This document shows, in pieces, positions 14,196-15,222 of a stretch of 15,222 bases of DNA. This DNA is from an uncultured bacterium (GTDB lineage Bacteria; Bacteroidota; Ignavibacteria; Ignavibacteriales; Melioribacteraceae): assembly GCA_937936675.1 (NCBI GenBank), contig CALDDL010000015.1:1-15222 (forward strand), in the 5' to 3' direction. A model generated the notes under the pieces. The model did no database searches. It worked only from the letters and a program-made list of their open reading frames with translations, and was not told the DNA's origin. Each line of letters opens with the position of its first letter. Position 1 is the stretch's first letter. Both the position numbers and the translations under genes were made by a program.

Positions 14196-14260
14196 AATTA
14201 ATTAGATAATTATTAGAAATTACCAAATTAAATATAATAAAGATTGTTCAAAGATAGGGC

Positions 14261-15222
14261 TTATTTATCTCTAAATGATAAGGTAATTGGTACACCTTCA
14301 AAACCAAATTTAGCTCTTATCAATTTCTCTAAATATCTTTTATAATTATCCGGAATAAAACGTGGTTCATTTGTAAAGAATAAAAAGATGGGATAATAGT
14401 CCCCCACTTGAGTAATATATTTTATTTTTACTTCTTTTCCAGTGGGAGAAGCCGGAGGCGGAACTCTTACTATTTCAGGGAGAAGAACATCGTTTAGCTC
14501 ACTTGTAGATATTTTCCTCTTTCGCTCCTGATCTACTTTTTTTGCTATATCAATTAATTTATAAATTCTCTGTTTGGTAAGAGCAGAAATAAAGATTACA
14601 GGGGCATAATCTACATTTCCTAATTTTCTCTTTGCTTCTTCTTCATAAAATTTAGCAGTATTAGTTTCTTTTTCCTCTACTAAATCCCATTTGTTTACTG
14701 CAATAATAACACCCTTTCTTCTTCTGATAATTTCATCTAAAATCTTCTGATCTTGTTTATCAATACCAATAACAGCATCAATTAATAAAATAGCAACGTC
14801 GGCATCCCAGATGGCTCTATAAGTTCTTACAGTAGAAAAAAATTCAATATTTTCAGTTACACGAGCTTTTTTTCTTAATCCTGCCGTATCAACAAGTGTT
14901 ATATCTTCGCCGTAATATTTTAGAGTAGAATCCAAACTGTCACGTGTGGTGCCCGGTATATCAGTTACAATACTTCTTTCAAAGCCGAGCAGAGAATTGA
15001 CTAACGAAGATTTTCCTACATTTGGTTTACCTACTATAGCAATCTTCAAATTTTCATCTTTTTCTAAATAATCATCTGCGAATTTCAATTCATTCATTAT
15101 ATCATCAAGGAAATCACCCAAGTTCCTTCCATTAAGAGCTGATATATCATATAGATTACCCAGACCGAGACTATAAAAATCAGCAGCATTTAATGCCGCA
15201 GATTGCATATCAATTTTATTAA
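14261..15222 (-). CDS. der: GTPase Der (EngA), C-terminal part, 5' end beyond the window
   Basis: Tandem-domain GTPase needed for 50S ribosomal subunit assembly. The reading frame stays open to the window edge, so about 320 residues of a protein normally near 440 are seen. The first visible codons read NKID, the G4 motif of the first GTPase domain, and its G5 (ISALNGRN) follows. The second GTPase domain is complete: GKPNVGKSS (G1), DIPGTTRD (switch I region), DTAGLRKK (G3), NKWD (G4) and ISALTKQR (G5). The C-terminal 75 residues are the KH-like domain (YITQVGDYYPIFLFF through GFEGVPITLSFR). Internal Met codons near the edge are not starts. Nothing is unusual. The gap to the next gene is 65 bp of AT-rich DNA without a clear terminator. 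Confidence 0.97.
   Translation of the reverse strand, partial: NKIDMQSAALNAADFYSLGLGNLYDISALNGRNLGDFLDDIMNELKFADDYLEKDENLKIAIVGKPNVGKSSLVNSLLGFERSIVTDIPGTTRDSLDSTLKYYGEDITLVDTAGLRKKARVTENIEFFSTVRTYRAIWDADVAILLIDAVIGIDKQDQKILDEIIRRRKGVIIAVNKWDLVEEKETNTAKFYEEEAKRKLGNVDYAPVIFISALTKQRIYKLIDIAKKVDQERKRKISTSELNDVLLPEIVRVPPPASPTGKEVKIKYITQVGDYYPIFLFFTNEPRFIPDNYKRYLEKLIRAKFGFEGVPITLSFRDK

Noticed and set aside
14196..14260. TTGAAC or TATCTTTG as promoter boxes for the flavoprotein-upp pair
   Set aside because: TTGAAC has only a poor -10 at 15 bp, and TATCTTTG, like the Bacteroidetes -7 motif, lacks an upstream TTG at the right distance.
1..15222. CRISPR array, tRNA, rRNA, insertion sequence or phage region
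   Set aside because: No regularly spaced repeats, cloverleaf sequences, transposase or integrase genes or terminal inverted repeats were seen; composition is even and genes are mainly core functions.

Overview
The window is an AT-rich, densely packed stretch of bacterial chromosome. No intergenic gap exceeds about 100 bp. I see no rRNA, tRNA, CRISPR array or insertion sequence. The gene content is mostly core: der, upp, relA/spoT, ruvX, tmk, a S41 protease, folD and a YmdB-type phosphodiesterase. Clear Shine-Dalgarno sequences (GGGAG before the shell gene, GAGG before upp) and a TTGACA-type promoter argue against a typical Bacteroidia or Flavobacteriia. The gene types and protein style would suit another lineage of the FCB superphylum, for example Ignavibacteria. 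That placement is inference from style and was not tested by phylogeny.

Layout, read along the minus strand from the right edge. The C-terminal two thirds of der (cut by the window edge) come first. A CoA-disulfide-reductase-like flavoprotein and upp follow, coupled 1 nt apart. Then come a bifunctional RelA/SpoT enzyme with ruvX overlapping its end, two bacterial-microcompartment (BMC) shell genes behind their own good promoter, and a YbbR-domain protein, tmk and a S41 processing peptidase packed tightly. A small zinc-ribbon membrane protein closes this series. A single plus-strand gene (2850-4526) encodes a DEDDh exonuclease fused to a UvrC-like GIY-YIG nuclease; its tail overlaps the zinc-ribbon gene head-on. 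At the left end a second minus-strand operon runs ymdB-like, folD, deoC, hicB-like with 0 nt, 4 nt and 1 nt junctions.

The most interesting theme is a dispersed microcompartment. DeoC carries a roughly 70-residue N-terminal extension that begins with an amphipathic helix resembling a BMC encapsulation peptide. About 8 kb away lie two tandem shell paralogues: a normal BMC-H protein with a glycine pore (GGG), and a long variant with the pore loop changed to TAA, a very acidic linker of about 200 residues and a basic C-terminal domain. Deoxyribose-5-phosphate aldolase releases acetaldehyde, a typical cargo product of metabolosomes, and sugar-phosphate-type BMC loci containing DERA are known. No BMC vertex protein, aldehyde dehydrogenase or phosphotransacylase is in the window, so any complete organelle must draw on genes elsewhere. 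The other genes serve nucleotide supply (upp, tmk, folD), stringent response (relA/spoT), ribosome assembly (der), rRNA processing (ruvX), envelope proteolysis and DNA repair.
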